From NCBI RefSeq assembly GCF_005497185.1, contig NZ_RJTN01000001.1, positions 434,001 through 498,000 on the forward strand: a DNA stretch of 64,000 nt. Reading direction: 5' to 3'. Origin of the DNA: Pectobacterium polonicum. GTDB lineage: Bacteria; Pseudomonadota; Gammaproteobacteria; Enterobacterales; Enterobacteriaceae. A program made the translations under genes and the position numbers. Positions 48,451 through 57,240 of the stretch are shown piece by piece (the stretch's first letter is position 1; every line of letters starts with the position of its first letter). The notes beneath the pieces were generated by a model that was given only the letters and a program-made list of their open reading frames with translations, was not told where the DNA came from and ran no database searches.

Positions 48451-49926
48451 TTATTTACATAACTCATCAATCTGATAGCGATAGATGTCGTTGTGCGGAA
48501 CGAAAGTCAGCCGGTGTGTGATGCACTCGGGCGCGTCTTCCGCGTGGTGAGAGACAAAGAGTAGCTGTGTTTCCCCTTCTCCAATCAAGATATCCAGCCA
48601 GCGGCGCACCAATTGCCGATTGAGTGGATCGAGCCCCTGTAAGGGTTCGTCCAGAATGAGCAGCGTGGGGTGTTTGACTAACGCACGAGCAATCAGCGTC
48701 AGGCGCTGTTGGCCCCAGGAGAGCGACTGAAATGGCGTATCGGCGATAGCACCATTGAGTCCAAGTAGGGTAAGCCATTGTTCGGTCAGGTGACGCTGAC
48801 GATCGGAAACAGCCTGATAAATACCGATAGAATCAAAGAAACCGGACAGGATAACGTTACGCACGCTGGTGCTGACGCGGTAATCCAGATGGAAACTGCT
48901 GCTGACGTAGCCGATGTAGCGTTTGATATCCCAGATGGTTTCACCGCTGCCGCGTTTACGCCCAAACAGGGTAAGGTCATTGCTGTAGCCTTGTGGATGA
49001 TCGCCGGTAATCAGGCTGAGCAGCGTTGATTTTCCTGCGCCATTTGGCCCGACAATCTGCCAATGCTGGCCGGACAAGACTTCCCACGTGAGTTCATGAA
49101 GAATCGGGCGATCGTTATACTGCACCACGCCGTTGCGCAGTAGAACACGCGCTTTGTCGGGAGGAAGCGTTATATAACGCTGTGGATCTTCGGGTTCTGG
49201 CAGCGAACTTCCAGATAGCTTTTCGCTAAAAGCGAGCTGAGCCACCAGCGCCTCAGAGAGGATCGCTTCACGCTGGCCGATGCGGGTCAGCGTACAGTCT
49301 GCTAACACACCAACATGGTTGATAAAGTCAGGGATGTCGTCAAAGCGGTTGAGAATGAGCACCAGCGTATAGCCGCTGTCAGCCTGTTTCCGTAGTTCAT
49401 CGGCAAGCTGCTGGCGGGAGGCAATATCCAGCCCGTCAAAAGGTTCATCAAGGATTAGAAGGTCAGGCTGAGGCATCAGCGCCTGACACAGCATTGCCTT
49501 GCGTGTTTCCCCTGTAGAGAGGTACTTGAAGCGGCGCTCCAGCAAATGCGCAATGCCAAACTGGTGTGCTAACTGTTGGCAACGTGCGGGATCGTTGAGG
49601 CTATCTTGAATGACCTCTGCCGTGGTGCGGCCAGTGTCATCTTCACCTTCACTCAGCATATCGGTGTTATTGCGTTGCCACTCGTCGGAAACCAGCTTTT
49701 GTAATTGTTCAAACGACAGGCGCACAGGGCGTTGGAATCCCGTGGTGCGTTCACCACTCAAGAGCGGCAGTTCGCCGGATAACGCTCGCGCCAGTGCCGA
49801 TTTACCGCTTCCATTAGCTCCGACAAAGGCCCAGCACTGGTTTTGTTCAATCGTCAGTTCGTCCAGACGCAGCATGCGGGTATCGCTGAGACGAAATAAC
49901 CCCTGCGTGATTTTCAACAATGACAT
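48451..49926 (-). CDS. modF: Molybdate-locus ABC ATPase ModF
   Basis: This 491-residue protein carries two ABC ATPase domains. Walker A motifs are GANGSGKSALARALSG and GPNGAGKSTLLSLITG. ABC signatures and Walker B parts are LSTGETRKAMLCQAL with LLILDEPFDGLD, and LSWGQQRLTLIARAL with LLILDEPLQGLD. It has no membrane helices, as in E. coli ModF (490 residues), a protein encoded with modE and thought to act in molybdenum handling. It lies 53 bases after modE on the same strand, so the two are cotranscribed. Confidence 0.95.
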   Translation of the reverse strand: MSLLKITQGLFRLSDTRMLRLDELTIEQNQCWAFVGANGSGKSALARALSGELPLLSGERTTGFQRPVRLSFEQLQKLVSDEWQRNNTDMLSEGEDDTGRTTAEVIQDSLNDPARCQQLAHQFGIAHLLERRFKYLSTGETRKAMLCQALMPQPDLLILDEPFDGLDIASRQQLADELRKQADSGYTLVLILNRFDDIPDFINHVGVLADCTLTRIGQREAILSEALVAQLAFSEKLSGSSLPEPEDPQRYITLPPDKARVLLRNGVVQYNDRPILHELTWEVLSGQHWQIVGPNGAGKSTLLSLITGDHPQGYSNDLTLFGRKRGSGETIWDIKRYIGYVSSSFHLDYRVSTSVRNVILSGFFDSIGIYQAVSDRQRHLTEQWLTLLGLNGAIADTPFQSLSWGQQRLTLIARALVKHPTLLILDEPLQGLDPLNRQLVRRWLDILIGEGETQLLFVSHHAEDAPECITHRLTFVPHNDIYRYQIDELCK

Positions 49927-49979
49927 TTTCTACCCTTCGTCAGTGGTTTGCTTCGAGGTCTATCGTATCCCACGTGAGA

Positions 49980-50771
49980 TTAACAAAGCGTGGCGATGAT
50001 GACCCGGTCAGCATTAAAACAGGCTTTCACATCCGTTCCCTGCTGTAGTTTTTGTTGTTCAAGCAAGGTATTTGGCACCATGGCACACAGGGTTTCGCCC
50101 CCGTTAAGCGTAATCAGAAGTTCGCTGTTCTCCACACCCTGCTGAATGGCTTGAATCCGCCCCGCTAGGACGTTATCAGCGGCAGGCGCGGTAGATGTGG
50201 TGGCGTATACGTCGATCCACGGTGCTTTAATTAATGCCAATACCTCTTTCCCTTTCTGTAATTGCAGACGTTCGGCGCTTTGCTGCGTAATCAGTGCGCT
50301 GATCGTTGTTTTACCATCGGCGAGCAAAATATCCAGATGTTGTTGTACCTGTTCTTCACTGCGTGCGAGCACGGTTCCAAAAAATTGGTTACGTGCGCTG
50401 GTTTGCAGCGAGAAACGCGCGATGGCTGCCAGCAGGCTATCCAACGGCAGCCCGTCTTCCTGCAAGACATCAAAGGCTTTTTGCTGAATCTGTGCGAGCA
50501 AATCGTACAGTTGGAGAAGGCGTTCACCGTAGCGAGTGAGTTGTGCACCGCCGCCACCTTTACCGCCAGTCATACGCTCGACGATAGTTTGCTCGGCCAG
50601 TTGGTTCATTTCATTGATGGCATCCCATGCGCTTTTGTAACTAATCCCCGCCAGTTTGGCTCCCTGACTGATTGAACCGGTATGACGAATTTGCTTGAGC
50701 AATTCAATACGCCGTGGGTCGGCGAATAAACGCTGTTGGAGTTTCAGGGTGAGAAGAATTTCAGCCTGCAT
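49980..50771 (-). CDS. modE: Molybdate-responsive regulator ModE
   Basis: This 263-residue regulator has an N-terminal winged helix (about 20-110) with ARLELLKQIRHTGSISQGAKLAGISYKSAWDAIN-type sequence, of which GSISQGAKLAGISYKSAWDA is visible. Two molybdate-binding (TOBE/Mop) repeats follow, marked by SARNQFFGTV and IKAPWIDVY. With molybdate bound it represses modABC and activates molybdoenzyme genes in E. coli. The start MQAEILLTLKL at 50771 gives the E. coli length plus one. It diverges from acrZ-modABC. Confidence 0.96.
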   Translation of the reverse strand: MQAEILLTLKLQQRLFADPRRIELLKQIRHTGSISQGAKLAGISYKSAWDAINEMNQLAEQTIVERMTGGKGGGGAQLTRYGERLLQLYDLLAQIQQKAFDVLQEDGLPLDSLLAAIARFSLQTSARNQFFGTVLARSEEQVQQHLDILLADGKTTISALITQQSAERLQLQKGKEVLALIKAPWIDVYATTSTAPAADNVLAGRIQAIQQGVENSELLITLNGGETLCAMVPNTLLEQQKLQQGTDVKACFNADRVIIATLC

Positions 50772-50967
50772 AGTGGGATCACCGTTAGAAAGTTTAATTC
50801 GCTGTATTGTCGCTATTTTCTTCATCAGGGGCAAATCGCACAAATAGACGCACTATTTTCTCTTACTGCGGTAGACTACGTAGCAATTACGACGATCTCG
50901 GCTTACAGTGAAATAGCGCATCAGACGGGCTAAAGTAACGGTAACCGTTGCAATAAGTGAGGTAAGC

Positions 50968-51123
50968 ATGTTGGAGTTATTGAAGAGCCTGCTGTTTGCA
51001 GTTGCTATGGTTCCTGTGATGATGGTAGTTATCATGGGGGCAATTTACTGCCTGGGCGAAGTGTTTAATGTGTTGTCCCGCATCGGTCATTCCGACGGTC
51101 AGCGCGCAAAGAATCAGCACTGA
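50968..51123 (+). CDS. acrZ: AcrB-associated small protein AcrZ
   Basis: This 51-residue single-helix membrane protein starts [20 protein letters not shown] and continues with [19 protein letters not shown]. It matches E. coli AcrZ (49 residues), which binds AcrB and widens the drug range of the AcrAB-TolC pump. It sits between modE and modA as in E. coli. A ribosome site GAGGT lies 6 bases before the ATG. An intrinsic terminator follows 22 bases after the stop, so it is a separate unit from modA. Confidence 0.93.
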   Translation: MLELLKSLLFAVAMVPVMMVVIMGAIYCLGEVFNVLSRIGHSDGQRAKNQH

Positions 51124-51145
51124 TTCACGATCCTTTCCTATTTTG

Positions 51146-51174
51146 ATGTCCGGCTTCTGGCCGGACATTTCTTT
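51146..51174 (+). terminator. Terminator of acrZ
   Basis: A perfect 9-bp stem ATGTCCGGC / GCCGGACAT with loop TTCTG is followed by TTCTTTT. It separates acrZ from the modA promoter. Confidence 0.85.
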
Positions 51175-51224
51175 TCTACCTCTCCACATATACCTCTTTA
51201 AAGCACATGACACTGCTTCATCAT

Positions 51225-51251
51225 TCGTTATATCATTATTTACACAACGAT
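51225..51251. promoter_or_regulatory. ModE box upstream of modA
   Basis: TCGTTATAT-N8-ACACAACGAT has the inverted CGTTATA / CAACG arrangement of the ModE operator (CGTTATAT...ATATAACG). It lies about 20 bases before the modA start, over the expected promoter, as in E. coli. Repression by molybdate-bound ModE is expected. Confidence 0.7.
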
Positions 51252-51269
51252 AATTGTCAGGAGACAAGA

Positions 51270-52040
51270 ATGAAGCAGCAATGGTTAAAATGGTTTGCCG
51301 CACTAACCCTCAGTGCAGGAATGGCGTTGCCCGCTGTAGCAGAAGATAAAGTCACCGTGTTTGCCGCAGCATCACTAACCAATGCGTTGCAGGAGATCGC
51401 TACGCAGTATCAGAAAGAGAAAAACGTCGCTGTCGTGGCGTCTTATGCCTCTTCTTCAACACTGGCGCGCCAGATTGAGCAAGGTGCACCTGCCGATCTG
51501 TTCATCTCCGCTGACCAACAGTGGATGGACTACGCGCAGGATAAAAACCTGATGGATACCGCCACGCGTCATACCCTGCTGGGCAATGAACTGGTGGTGA
51601 TTGCACCGAAGGCGAGTGCGCAGAAAGATATCAATATTGACAATAAAACCGACTGGAAAAGCCTGTTGAAAGGCGGCCACCTGGCCGTTGGCGACCCGGA
51701 TCATGTACCTGCCGGCATCTATGCTAAAGAAGCCTTACAGAATCTGAAAGCCTGGGATGAACTCTCCCCGCTGATGGCGCGAGCTAACAACGTGCGTGCG
51801 GCCATGGCGCTGGTGGAGCGTGAAGAAGCGCCGCTGGGCATTGTTTATGGTTCTGACGCGGTTGCCAGCGACAAAGTTAAAGTTGTCGGTACGTTCCCAG
51901 CAGCGAGCCACAAGCCTGTCGAATATCCGATGGCGGTAGTAAAAGAACATAAAAACCCTGCGGTTACGGGTTTTTATGACTACCTGAAAACGCCGGAAGC
52001 GGCAGCCGTGTTTAAACGTTATGGCTTTGCGCCGCGTTAA
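51270..52040 (+). CDS. modA: Molybdate-binding periplasmic protein
   Basis: This 256-residue solute-binding protein has a signal peptide (MKQQWLKWFAALTLSAGMALPAVA, quoted in part; cut before EDKVTVF). The binding motifs VFAAASLTNAL and YASSSTLARQIEQGAPADLF are typical of ModA; serine residues there bind the oxyanion. It captures molybdate and tungstate for ModBC. The start is at 51270 with AGGAGAC behind it; 21 upstream in-frame codons cover the ModE box and are rejected. modB starts three bases after the stop. Confidence 0.96.
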   Translation: MKQQWLKWFAALTLSAGMALPAVAEDKVTVFAAASLTNALQEIATQYQKEKNVAVVASYASSSTLARQIEQGAPADLFISADQQWMDYAQDKNLMDTATRHTLLGNELVVIAPKASAQKDINIDNKTDWKSLLKGGHLAVGDPDHVPAGIYAKEALQNLKAWDELSPLMARANNVRAAMALVEREEAPLGIVYGSDAVASDKVKVVGTFPAASHKPVEYPMAVVKEHKNPAVTGFYDYLKTPEAAAVFKRYGFAPR

Positions 52041-52042
52041 CG

Positions 52043-52729
52043 ATGCTGAGTGATTACGAATGGCAGGCTATTGAGCTGAGCCTCAAAGTATCCGTTGTGG
52101 CCGTGGCTTGCAGCTTGCCGTTTGGGATACTGATGGCGTGGGTTTTGGTGCGCTGTCGGTTTCCTGGCAAATCGCTGCTGGATAGTATTATCCATTTACC
52201 ACTGGTGCTGCCGCCCGTGGTCATTGGTTATCTGCTGCTGGTGGCGATGGGAAAACGCGGTGTAGTCGGTTCCTGGCTCTATGACTGGTTCGGCTTCAGC
52301 TTTAGTTTTAGCTGGCGTGGTGCAGCATTAGCGTCTGCGGTGGTCGCGTTTCCGCTCATGGTCAGAGCGATTCGTCTCTCGCTTGATGCTGTCGATACGC
52401 ATCTGGAGCAAGCCGCCCGAACGTTAGGTGCCACGCCCTGGCGCGTGTTTTTCACCATCACTTTACCTCTCTCTTTTCCCGGAATCGTTGTTGGAACCGT
52501 ATTGGCATTTGCTCGCTCTCTGGGGGAGTTTGGCGCAACGATTACGTTTGTTTCTAATATCCCCGGCGAAACCCGAACCATACCACTGGCGATGTATACC
52601 TTGATTGAAACGCCGGGCGCGGAGGCGGATGCCGCAAGGCTATGTATCATTGCCATCGTCCTGTCGCTGGCAGCGTTGTTAGCATCGGAATGGCTAACAA
52701 ACTGGAGCCGCAAGCGGTTGGGGGGATAA
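52043..52729 (+). CDS. modB: Molybdate ABC transporter permease
   Basis: This 228-residue inner-membrane permease has about five helices and the EAA loop with [28 protein letters not shown], here in parts [13 protein letters not shown] and [11 protein letters not shown]. Opening motif [17 protein letters not shown] matches ModB. It forms the channel through which ModA delivers molybdate, powered by ModC. The TAA overlaps the modC ATG (TAATG), so both are coupled. E. coli ModB has 229 residues. Confidence 0.96.
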   Translation: MLSDYEWQAIELSLKVSVVAVACSLPFGILMAWVLVRCRFPGKSLLDSIIHLPLVLPPVVIGYLLLVAMGKRGVVGSWLYDWFGFSFSFSWRGAALASAVVAFPLMVRAIRLSLDAVDTHLEQAARTLGATPWRVFFTITLPLSFPGIVVGTVLAFARSLGEFGATITFVSNIPGETRTIPLAMYTLIETPGAEADAARLCIIAIVLSLAALLASEWLTNWSRKRLGG

Positions 52730-53787
52730 TGCTACAACTCGATTTTTATCAACAACTGGGTAGCCTCGAACTCCATGTTCAGTCTGAACTGCCCGCGAAC
52801 GGTATTACCGCCATTTTCGGCGTATCTGGGGCAGGAAAAACCTCACTGATCAACGCTGTTGTTGGCCTGACTCGGCCCGATAGTGGTCGGATTGTGCTTA
52901 ATGAGCATGTGCTGGTGGATACGCAGCAGCGTGTTTTTCTTCCACCAGAAAAACGGCATATCGGCTATGTGTTTCAGGATGCCCGTCTGTTTCCACATTA
53001 TCGTGTGCGCGGCAATTTGCGCTACGGTATGGCTGAAAAAATGGCATCGCAGTTCGATGACATCGTCAATTTGCTGGGTATCGAACATTTACTGAATCGC
53101 TATCCGCTGACGCTGTCTGGTGGCGAAAAGCAGCGTGTTGCGATAGGTCGGGCATTGCTGACTGCGCCGGAACTGCTGCTTATGGATGAACCACTGGCGT
53201 CGTTGGATTTGCCGAGAAAGCGTGAACTTTTGCCGTATTTGGAACGGTTGGCGAAAGAGGTCAATATCCCGATTCTGTATGTCAGCCACAGTTTGGAAGA
53301 AATAGTCCGGCTAGCCGACCATGTTGTGGTGCTTGATAAAGGCAAAGTGAAAGCACAAGGTTTACTGGAAGAGGTGTGGGCAAGTAGCGCACTACGTCCT
53401 TGGTTACCAAAAGACGAGCAGAGCAGTATTCTCAGTGCGCGCGTGTTGGCTCAGCACGAGCATTACGCGATGACGGCATTGGCATTAGGCGATCAGCAGG
53501 TGTGGGTCGGGAAAGTCGAGCTGCCGCAGGACGCTGCATTGCGCATTCGCGTGAATGCTGCCGATGTCTCTTTGGTGCTACAGCCCCCGGAGAAAAGCAG
53601 TATTCGTAATGTACTGTGTGCCAGTGTGGTGGAGTGTATCGATGTCGACGAACAGGTTGAAGTGAAGCTTGCGATTGGCCAGCAGACGTTGTGGTCCCGC
53701 ATCACGCCGTGGGCTCGAGACGATCTCGCGCTTTATCCTGGACAAACGCTCTATGCGCAGATTAAGAGCGTGTCGATTACGGCGTAA
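52729..53787 (+). CDS. modC: Molybdate ABC transporter ATPase
   Basis: This 352-residue ATPase has an N-terminal ABC domain and a C-terminal molybdate-binding TOBE domain (about 289-352). Walker A is [13 protein letters not shown], the ABC signature [16 protein letters not shown] and Walker [13 protein letters not shown], followed by the H-loop YVSHSLEE. The TOBE domain can inhibit transport when molybdate is plentiful. The length equals that of E. coli ModC. The true start is ATG 52729 over the modB stop; longer in-frame codons belong to modB. Confidence 0.97.
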   Translation: MLQLDFYQQLGSLELHVQSELPANGITAIFGVSGAGKTSLINAVVGLTRPDSGRIVLNEHVLVDTQQRVFLPPEKRHIGYVFQDARLFPHYRVRGNLRYGMAEKMASQFDDIVNLLGIEHLLNRYPLTLSGGEKQRVAIGRALLTAPELLLMDEPLASLDLPRKRELLPYLERLAKEVNIPILYVSHSLEEIVRLADHVVVLDKGKVKAQGLLEEVWASSALRPWLPKDEQSSILSARVLAQHEHYAMTALALGDQQVWVGKVELPQDAALRIRVNAADVSLVLQPPEKSSIRNVLCASVVECIDVDEQVEVKLAIGQQTLWSRITPWARDDLALYPGQTLYAQIKSVSITA

Positions 53788-53810
53788 ACATATACGGTTG
53801 TAAAAACAGG

Positions 53811-53843
53811 CTGAGCGATAGGGAGGTGCTGCATATCGCTCAG
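53811..53843 (+). terminator. Hairpin after modC
   Basis: CTGAGCGATA (53811-53820) and TATCGCTCAG (53834-53843) form a perfect 10-bp stem with a 13-base loop, 24 bases after modC. The following sequence TCTATCGTGTT is only weakly T-rich. Confidence 0.6.
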
Positions 53844-53981
53844 TCTATCGTGTTAATTTCGCCAGCATTCTGTGACTAAGATAACAGAATAAATATTGAG
53901 AGTGATTTTCAATTCGCTTTTTCCTACCGTATGGACAGAGTAGTCAGATAAATTATCCCCGCGTTATTATTTTTTCATCAT

Positions 53982-54001
53982 AAAAGTAATCGATTACTTT
54001 T
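53982..54001. promoter_or_regulatory. LacI-type operator before the secreted sugar enzyme
   Basis: AAAAGTAATCGATTACTTTT is a perfect 20-bp palindrome with the central CG typical of LacI-family operators. It lies 40 bases before the start of the gene at 54042. The same core GTAATCGATTAC appears twice before the MFS gene at 59706-59755. The regulator is inferred to be the LacI protein at 54984-55964. Confidence 0.85.
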
Positions 54002-54041
54002 TATTTTCACCTGTGCTACGGGATAAAAATAGGAGAAGGAC

Positions 54042-54905
54042 ATGCTCTGTATGACGTTATTACGCCGTGCGTTCGCTATACCGCTATTGTTGATGGTTTC
54101 ATCAGGTCTGGCGCTTGCCGATCGTCCAACAGAAAACCAGAAAATAGCCTTGCAGATGTACACGCTGCGCAGCCTGAATACGCTCGATGAGCAATTTTCC
54201 ATGGCGCGAGACGCCGGATTTAAGGCAGTTGAACTCGTGGGGACGCACGGCATTAGTGCGTCAGAAATGAAAGGGTTATTAGGAAAATATCAGTTGAAAG
54301 CCATTGCTGCGCATGTCCAGTTTGGCGAGCTGAAAAGTAATATGGCCGAGGTTGTCGCCTTTAATAAGGCGATAGGCAACCGCATGATTATTGTGCCGTG
54401 GCTCAATGTTGAAGACCGACCGAATAGCGCAGAGGGATGGCAGCGCTTTGGTGCGGAAATGAACGATTTTGGGCATGAACTGAAGAAGCAGGGCATACAG
54501 TTGGCTTATCACAACCATAACTTTGAGATGAAGCAGTATCGCGGTAAAACGGCGCTGGAAATCATGTTAGATGCCGCAGAGCCAGAGAACCTGATGCTGG
54601 AAATGGATGTTGCTTGGGTATCCCGAGGAGGGCAAGATCCCGCACGCCTTCTGCGCCAGTACAAAGGCCGTATCTACTCGATTCATGCGAAAGATAATAC
54701 TGCCATCGGTATTCGCGATGATGAAATGAACTTTGCCCCACCGGGCGAGGGCATTTTGGCATGGGAAGATATTCTCCGTGCGGCGGCTAAAGCGGGTGTC
54801 CATTGGTATGTTGCTGAGCATGATTTGCCGAAAGATCCACAGGCCATTATTTCCGCCGCCTATCAGTCTCTATATGAAAAGCTGAGTAAGGTGAGAAGTC
54901 AGTAA
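54042..54905 (+). CDS. Secreted TIM-barrel sugar isomerase/epimerase-like enzyme
   Basis: This 287-residue protein has a signal peptide (RRAFAIPLLLMVSSGLALA, cut before DRPTENQ), so it should act in the periplasm. The mature part is an AP-endonuclease-2-like / xylose-isomerase-like TIM barrel. Likely metal ligands lie in VELVGTHG, AYHNHNFEM, LMLEMDVAWVSRGGQDP, IHAKD and VAEHDLP. Family members act on free or glycosidic sugars; the exact reaction is unknown. An exact LacI-type operator precedes it. It faces the lacI-like gene and belongs by operator to the same regulon. A 3-keto-glycoside substrate is an inference from its neighbours. Confidence 0.85.
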   Translation: MLCMTLLRRAFAIPLLLMVSSGLALADRPTENQKIALQMYTLRSLNTLDEQFSMARDAGFKAVELVGTHGISASEMKGLLGKYQLKAIAAHVQFGELKSNMAEVVAFNKAIGNRMIIVPWLNVEDRPNSAEGWQRFGAEMNDFGHELKKQGIQLAYHNHNFEMKQYRGKTALEIMLDAAEPENLMLEMDVAWVSRGGQDPARLLRQYKGRIYSIHAKDNTAIGIRDDEMNFAPPGEGILAWEDILRAAAKAGVHWYVAEHDLPKDPQAIISAAYQSLYEKLSKVRSQ

Positions 54906-54983
54906 GAAACGGAAATAGCAACCTGCGGTCAACGAGCCGCAGGTTGTCAGAAGTAGGATCGCGAAAGGTGAATGCGGCGTAAA

Positions 54984-55964
54984 TTAGCTGGATGCCCGCT
55001 CGACAAACGTCCATGCCAGTAGGCGCTTTTCTGTTGCGCTGTCCGGCTGGTCGATCTGTTGTAAGAGCAGCTTCACGGCTTCTCTGCCGATATGTGCCGA
55101 GGGTTGCTGGATGGTGCTAAGCTGGGGTGAGGTGATGTAACCCAACTCCGAACCGTCAAAACCAATTACCGCAATGTCCTGCGGCGCGCTCAGCCCTGCC
55201 TCACAGATTGCGGATAGGGCACCTGCGGCCAGTGTATCGGACACCACAAATACCGCATCCGGTCGTTCAGGAGTGTTAAGCAGCGCCGCCATTGCCGCTT
55301 TTCCGCCTTTATAGCTCAGCGTGCTGGCATATTCTACCTTGCCATAATCAAACGCATTTTCCGCGAGCGCGTCGCGATAACCTTTTTCTCGCTGCTGGGC
55401 GTAGAGGTAATTCATATCGTGGTTAATCATGGCGATACGGCGGCGGCCTTTGCCAATAAAGTGATTAATCACAAAACGGGATGCTTCTGCGTTATCAATA
55501 CCGACAGATGAAATGGCCGACGTATCGTCATGCTCGGCGCACTGCACCCAAGGTGCCGCGCCAATCATGTCCTGAAGCGCAGAAAGCGTTGAAATAGCGT
55601 CCATAGTGATCACGCCATCGACCATTTTACCGGACAGCAGTTGCAGGCTGGAGTGGGCGCGAACGATATCGGCACCTGAATTGCACAGAAGGATGCGGTA
55701 GCCATTTTCTTCCGCTTCCGCCTCAATGCCTTTCACCACATCGGCGCAGAAAGGGTTGGCAATATTGGAAACCATCACCAATAACATGTTGCTGCGTGCG
55801 GTACGTAGCTGACGGGCCAGTAAGTTCGGCTGATAATTGCTGCTTTTTATCGCATTGAGAACACGTTCCCGGTTTTGCGGCTTCACGGTATCAATGTTGT
55901 TTAATACCCGTGAAACGGTTGCGACTGAGACACCGGCTATCCGTGCTATTTTTTGAATCGACAT
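54984..55964 (-). CDS. LacI-family repressor of the sugar regulon
   Basis: This 326-residue LacI/GalR-type regulator has an N-terminal helix-turn-helix (residues 3-25: IQKIARIAGVSVATVSRVLN), a hinge helix with QPNLLARQLRT and a sugar-binding-protein-like core. The effector-pocket and dimer motifs FVVSDTLAAGAL and IAVIGFDGSELG are standard. It lies at the end of the MFS-isomerase-dehydrogenase series on the same strand, 124 bases after the dehydrogenase gene. The palindrome GTAATCGATTAC at two promoters of the locus is its probable operator. Confidence 0.92.
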   Translation of the reverse strand: MSIQKIARIAGVSVATVSRVLNNIDTVKPQNRERVLNAIKSSNYQPNLLARQLRTARSNMLLVMVSNIANPFCADVVKGIEAEAEENGYRILLCNSGADIVRAHSSLQLLSGKMVDGVITMDAISTLSALQDMIGAAPWVQCAEHDDTSAISSVGIDNAEASRFVINHFIGKGRRRIAMINHDMNYLYAQQREKGYRDALAENAFDYGKVEYASTLSYKGGKAAMAALLNTPERPDAVFVVSDTLAAGALSAICEAGLSAPQDIAVIGFDGSELGYITSPQLSTIQQPSAHIGREAVKLLLQQIDQPDSATEKRLLAWTFVERASS

Positions 55965-56031
55965 AATTCAGAAGGCACTCACGCTACTTATGCTTGGCTG
56001 AGCAGATTACCATAAATATCTCTGGCTGCCT

Positions 56032-56056
56032 CCCGCAGGCGTCGCCCCTGCGGGAT
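56032..56056. repeat. GC-rich hairpin between dehydrogenase and lacI genes
   Basis: CCCGCAGGCG / CGCCCCTGCGGG-type pairing forms a stable stem (CCCGCAGG with CCTGCGGG) in the 124-base gap. No T-run follows on the minus strand, so it more likely tunes mRNA stability than terminates. Confidence 0.5.
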
Positions 56057-56088
56057 GGATATCCTCAGCGAATAAACGGCCTGATACC

Positions 56089-57240
56089 TTAATTGGCGAC
56101 CTTCACCCACTTTTGCTGCTGATGGCTTTGTACGATGGCATCAATGATAAACATGATGTTCGCACCGTCGTAGAAGGTGGCGAAATTAAACGGATCGACA
56201 CCCGGTTGCTTGCCGTCACGCAGATAGCTGTAAAAATTCGCCATCATATTCTTGAATGCGTCCGGCCAGCCCTCGATATGCCCACCGGGGAAATGGACAG
56301 CGGCGGCGGCTTCCGCATTCAACAGTGTAGGATCATCCGACAACAGCTGATTCGGCTTATCACGATGGCCAATCCATAGCTCCTGCGGCGTTTCCTGATC
56401 CCAGGCTAGCGATCGTTCACTGCCATTCACTTCAAACGTCAGACGGTTTTTTCGTCCAGCGCTGACCTGAGAAACGGTAAACGACCCGCGGCTGCCATCC
56501 TCAAAGCGCAGTAAAACGGTCGCGTAATCCTCGGTTTTAACCGGTTTGTCGTCGTATTCGGGCGGTGTATTGGAAGATGAGAACGTGGCGGTGCCATTCC
56601 GATTGGATTTGCGGATCGGATGGACGATGGCGAAATCGGCGAAAACCTCGATAATTTTCCGGCCGGAAATAAACTGCACCGTGTCGCACCAGTGCGAGCC
56701 GATGTCGGCTACCGCGCGGGAAATGCCACCGTATTCCGGTTCAACACGCCAATTATAGTCGGTGTCGTGCAGCATCCAGTCTTGCAGATAGCCGCCGTGC
56801 ACCGCAAAGAGGCGTCCGATCTCCTGATGCTTAATCATGCTGGCAGCTTGCTGCACCATGCCAAACTGGCGATAGACGAAGCTGACGCCGTGGACAACGC
56901 CTTTTTCTTCCGCCAGCGCCACCAGCTCACGTGCTTCTTCGCTGGTCATACACAGCGGCTTTTCCGAAAAAACGTGTTTTCCCGCCTGAATAATCTGCTT
57001 ATTGATCGCCGCATGAAGGTGGTTTGGCGTGCAGTTGTGAATCGCATCAATGCCAGGATGATTTAACACATCAGCGATGCTGCCGTAGGCGTGAGGAATG
57101 TTGAGCTGACGGGCTTTTTGCTGAGCGACATCCAGCGAGTTTTCTGCCAGCGCCACCACGTCAACAAAGCCTAGGCGACGAATCGCTTCTATATGTGCTG
57201 GGCCAATAAAACCGGAACCAATAATGCCAACGCGGATCAT
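56089..57240 (-). CDS. Gfo/Idh/MocA family oxidoreductase
   Basis: This 383-residue NAD(P)-dependent sugar dehydrogenase starts MIRVGIIGSGFIGPAHIEAI with the Rossmann GXGXXG fold. The family motif with the key lysine is in HVFSEKPLCMT (about residues 88-98). The substrate-site motif DIGSHWCDTVQF holds the conserved aspartate and histidine. The C-terminal half is the alpha/beta GFO domain. Relatives oxidise sugars or glycosides at C3. It overlaps the TIM-barrel gene by four bases (ATGA), so the two enzymes are made together. The substrate is unknown. Confidence 0.92.
   Translation of the reverse strand: MIRVGIIGSGFIGPAHIEAIRRLGFVDVVALAENSLDVAQQKARQLNIPHAYGSIADVLNHPGIDAIHNCTPNHLHAAINKQIIQAGKHVFSEKPLCMTSEEARELVALAEEKGVVHGVSFVYRQFGMVQQAASMIKHQEIGRLFAVHGGYLQDWMLHDTDYNWRVEPEYGGISRAVADIGSHWCDTVQFISGRKIIEVFADFAIVHPIRKSNRNGTATFSSSNTPPEYDDKPVKTEDYATVLLRFEDGSRGSFTVSQVSAGRKNRLTFEVNGSERSLAWDQETPQELWIGHRDKPNQLLSDDPTLLNAEAAAAVHFPGGHIEGWPDAFKNMMANFYSYLRDGKQPGVDPFNFATFYDGANIMFIIDAIVQSHQQQKWVKVAN

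Noticed and set aside
56032-56056. Intrinsic terminator between the dehydrogenase and lacI genes
   Set aside because: The stem is strong, but no T-run follows on the minus strand; it is kept only as a hairpin.
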